9,268 nt of DNA from an uncultured Erysipelotrichaceae bacterium (lineage in GTDB: Bacteria; Bacillota_I; Bacilli_A; Erysipelotrichales; Erysipelotrichaceae), in contig CADBMY010000216.1 in assembly GCA_902795905.1 (NCBI GenBank), positions 1-9,268 on the forward strand. The letters are read 5' to 3'. The notes beneath the pieces are model-generated. The model did not search any database. It was not told the DNA's origin and worked only from the letters and a program-made list of their open reading frames with translations. Position 1 is the stretch's first letter; each line of letters starts with the position of its first letter. Position numbers and translations under genes: made by a program. Below, in pieces: positions 7,802 to 9,268 of this stretch.

Positions 7802-8913
7802 ACCGTCCTCTTCACTATATCTGTGTAGCTCTGGATCAGTTTGACCACCTTCAGTGATACATTCTCATCCGTATAATCTCTCGGCAGTGCCATCGGCTCT
7901 GCATTCTCGCGCATGGCCACAGAGAGCTCCACCGCCTGTTCGACAGTCTCGGAAGTGATCCCGCCAAGCACAACACTGCCGGCATCGAGGGCCTCGGGTC
8001 TTTCGGTACTGGTGCGGATCAGTACACCGTAGAAACCAAGGATCGCACTTTCTTCGCTGAGCGTACCGGAATCCGACAGTACGCAGAAGGCATTCTGCTG
8101 CAGTTTGTTGTAATCAAAGAAACCAAACGGTTCCAGGTTTCTGACCAACGGATGGAACTTGAAGTTACGCTTCTCGATAAACTTGCGGGAACGCGGATGT
8201 GTGGAGTAGATCACCGGCATCTGATACTTCTCGGCGATCGCATTGATCGCATTCATCAGGGACATGAAGTTATCTTCCAGATCGATATTCTCTTCCCGGT
8301 GTGCCGAGACAAGGATATACTTACCGGATTCAAGACCCAGCTGTTCCAATACATCGGAGTTTTGGATCTGGTCCATGTGCTTGTGCAGCACTTCCGTCAT
8401 CGGCGAACCGGTAACGAATACGGTCTTGCCGTCTGCCCCTTCCGAAAGCAGATAACGTCTGCTGTTTTCCGTATACGGCAGATTGATATCACTGATCGCA
8501 TCAACGATCCGGCGGTTGATCATCTCCGAAACATTCCAGTCCCAGCAGCGGTTGCCGGCTTCCATGTGGAAGATCGGTGTCTTCAGACGCTTGGCACAAA
8601 TGGCAGAAAGCGCACTGTTGGTATCACCCAGTACCAGTACCGCATCCGGTTTCTCTTTCACCAGCACTTCGTAGGACTTGGCCAGAATATTGCCCATCGT
8701 CTCACCGAGATCCTTGCCTACACAGCCAAGATAGTAATCCGGCTGCCGTAAGCCCAGGTCCTGAAAGAAGATATCATTCAGTCTTGGATCATAGTTCTGT
8801 CCGGTATGGACCAGCACATGATCAAAATACCTGTCACATGCCTTGATCGTCTCACTCAGACGGATGATCTCCGGACGTGTGCCGAGGATCGTCATTACTT
8901 TCAGTTTTCTCAT
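7786..8913 (-). CDS. wecB: Non-hydrolysing UDP-N-acetylhexosamine 2-epimerase, WecB family, CapG/FnlC-like
   Basis: This complete 375-residue cytoplasmic enzyme has the usual family length. It inverts C2 of a UDP-N-acetyl sugar through an elimination/re-addition mechanism. Family motifs appear in order: GTRPEIIRLS (11-20), HTGQN (36-40), LGDTNS (95-100, Asp97), HMEAGNRC (116-123, Glu118), SEMINRR (129-135, Glu130), SAHREEN (203-209, His205), SDSGTLSEES (280-289) and RTSTERPE (300-307). The Asp, both Glu and the His matching E. coli WecB Asp95, Glu117, Glu131 and His213 are kept. Canonical WecB reads HVEAGLRT and PEEANR. The GNRC turn and the C-terminal SYTDIVKRTVW instead match, from memory, CapG/Cap5G and FnlC/WbjD, which make UDP-L-FucNAc. 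That sugar specificity is an inference; the partner genes (capE/capF or fnlA/fnlB type) would lie outside the window. The stop codon overlaps the next gene by 16 nt. The symbol names the family, not a proven ManNAc-forming activity. Confidence 0.9.
   Translation of the reverse strand: MRKLKVMTILGTRPEIIRLSETIKACDRYFDHVLVHTGQNYDPRLNDIFFQDLGLRQPDYYLGCVGKDLGETMGNILAKSYEVLVKEKPDAVLVLGDTNSALSAICAKRLKTPIFHMEAGNRCWDWNVSEMINRRIVDAISDINLPYTENSRRYLLSEGADGKTVFVTGSPMTEVLHKHMDQIQNSDVLEQLGLESGKYILVSAHREENIDLEDNFMSLMNAINAIAEKYQMPVIYSTHPRSRKFIEKRNFKFHPLVRNLEPFGFFDYNKLQQNAFCVLSDSGTLSEESAILGFYGVLIRTSTERPEALDAGSVVLGGITSETVEQAVELSVAMRENAEPMALPRDYTDENVSLKVVKLIQSYTDIVKRTVWLEH
7806..7813 (-). promoter_or_regulatory. 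Ribosome binding site inside the epimerase gene, for the 729-residue membrane protein
   Basis: The minus strand reads GAAGAGGA a few bases before the ATG at 7799-7801, with GAGG 5 nt from the start codon. It lies within the last codons of the epimerase. It supports the overlapping start and suggests re-initiation by ribosomes finishing the upstream gene. Confidence 0.55.
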
Positions 8914-8918
8914 ATCCG

Positions 8919-8926
8919 CACCTCTT
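8919..8926 (-). promoter_or_regulatory. Ribosome binding site of the epimerase gene
   Basis: The minus strand reads AAGAGGTG, then five bases (CGGAT), then the ATG at 8911-8913. Spacing and match to the anti-Shine-Dalgarno are good, which fixes the epimerase start. Confidence 0.65.
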
Positions 8927-8935
8927 AACCTAAGT

Positions 8936-8944
8936 ATTATAGCA
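8936..8944 (-). promoter_or_regulatory. Candidate extended -10 promoter for the epimerase-led operon
   Basis: Read on the minus strand, the 31-bp gap after the acyltransferase stop begins with TGCTATAAT. This is a perfect TATAAT with the TGn extension of an extended -10 promoter. No good -35 box lies 16 to 18 bp upstream (the sequence there is near AAATGA), but extended -10 promoters tolerate this. Initiation about 7 nt downstream would give a leader of roughly 16 nt that still contains the ribosome binding site of the epimerase. The gap is also AT-rich compared with its surroundings. Transcription may also read through from upstream. The call is from motif reading only. Confidence 0.4.
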
Positions 8945-9268
8945 TTATTTCATGCCGATCATTTTCTTGACCCGGTCAATGATCTTCCGGCCTGTTTCAC
9001 TGCGTTTCTGAAAGTACATCAGTGAACAGGTCACCCTGCATTTCACCCCGTCAGTGATACTTCTGAGGGAAGTACCGGGATAGATGTGATAGTAGTACAG
9101 TTCTACCAGATGACCGCCAAAACGGCGCTTATAGTCGCTCATCTCCCACAGGAAGTGAAAACGTACATCCCCTGCCCGGATACTGTCACAGATCGTCTCA
9201 TACAGCGCGATCTGCCCGATATTGTACTTATTGTACGCAGGATCATGTGCGATCACGGCCAGATGCCC
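8945..9268 (-). CDS. GNAT-family acyltransferase (BioF2-like / Acetyltransf_6), C-terminal fragment, 5' end outside window
   Basis: The reading frame is open at the right edge and ends with TAA at 8945-8947, giving 107 visible residues. The segment HDPAYNKYNIGQIALYE, then an Ile-Cys-Asp-Ser-Ile helix, then RFHFLW and the SDYKRRFGG motif is the C-terminal pattern of the Acetyltransf_6 GNAT domain. There a 'Y..Y..G' turn leads into the acyl-CoA-binding helix and a 'D/E..YK..FG' strand follows. Family members are cytoplasmic enzymes that transfer acyl groups, often to sugar or amino-sugar substrates, and are common in capsule and exopolysaccharide clusters. The basic tail (GRKIIDRVKKMIGMK) is typical of these proteins. 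The substrate cannot be told, and the N-terminal half of the protein is not visible. A GTG at 9254-9256 lies in frame but is clearly internal, because the motif is already under way. It lies 31 bp upstream of the epimerase and probably belongs to the same polysaccharide locus. Confidence 0.8.
   Translation of the reverse strand, partial: GHLAVIAHDPAYNKYNIGQIALYETICDSIRAGDVRFHFLWEMSDYKRRFGGHLVELYYYHIYPGTSLRSITDGVKCRVTCSLMYFQKRSETGRKIIDRVKKMIGMK

Noticed and set aside
8152..8751. 199-codon open frame on the plus strand
   Set aside because: It is antisense to the well-supported epimerase gene and has no recognisable motif.

Overview
The window is a stretch of bacterial chromosome with near 50% GC by eye. 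Every real gene lies on the minus strand, so transcription runs right to left. The style fits a low-to-mid GC Bacillota genome: a wide-bodied FtsX/MacB-type permease with a long extracellular coiled-coil insert, a CapG-like epimerase, and tightly packed overlapping genes. No 16S or marker gene is present, so the genus cannot be named. No RNA gene, CRISPR array, insertion sequence or prophage gene was seen.

Right part (9268 to 4333), a cell-surface polysaccharide locus. It holds, in order of transcription: the C-terminal end of a GNAT acyltransferase of the BioF2-like (Acetyltransf_6) type, cut by the window edge; a complete non-hydrolysing UDP-N-acetylhexosamine 2-epimerase (WecB fold, closest by memory to CapG/FnlC, the last enzyme of UDP-L-FucNAc synthesis); a 729-residue multi-pass membrane protein of unknown function with a soluble C-terminal domain; and a Wzy_C/O-antigen-ligase-type polymerase. 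A 31-bp gap between the first two genes carries a perfect extended -10 box and is the only plausible promoter seen.

Left part (4346 to 1), an ABC exporter of the MacB/LolCDE/FtsEX (type VII) class. A 233-residue ATPase is followed after 2 nt by a permease that stays open for 1214 codons and runs off the left edge. That permease is the largest gene here, covering 39% of the window. It has no stop codon inside the window, and its extracellular part is a long hairpin-like pair of heptad coiled coils around a helical middle.

The five genes from the epimerase onward are joined by overlaps of 16, 20 and 14 nt and then a 2-nt gap. They therefore look co-transcribed and translationally coupled. The main open question is why a mechanotransmission-type exporter is fused into the same translation chain as a polysaccharide polymerase. 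It may be a passive neighbour, or it may serve envelope assembly or sensing linked to the polymer.
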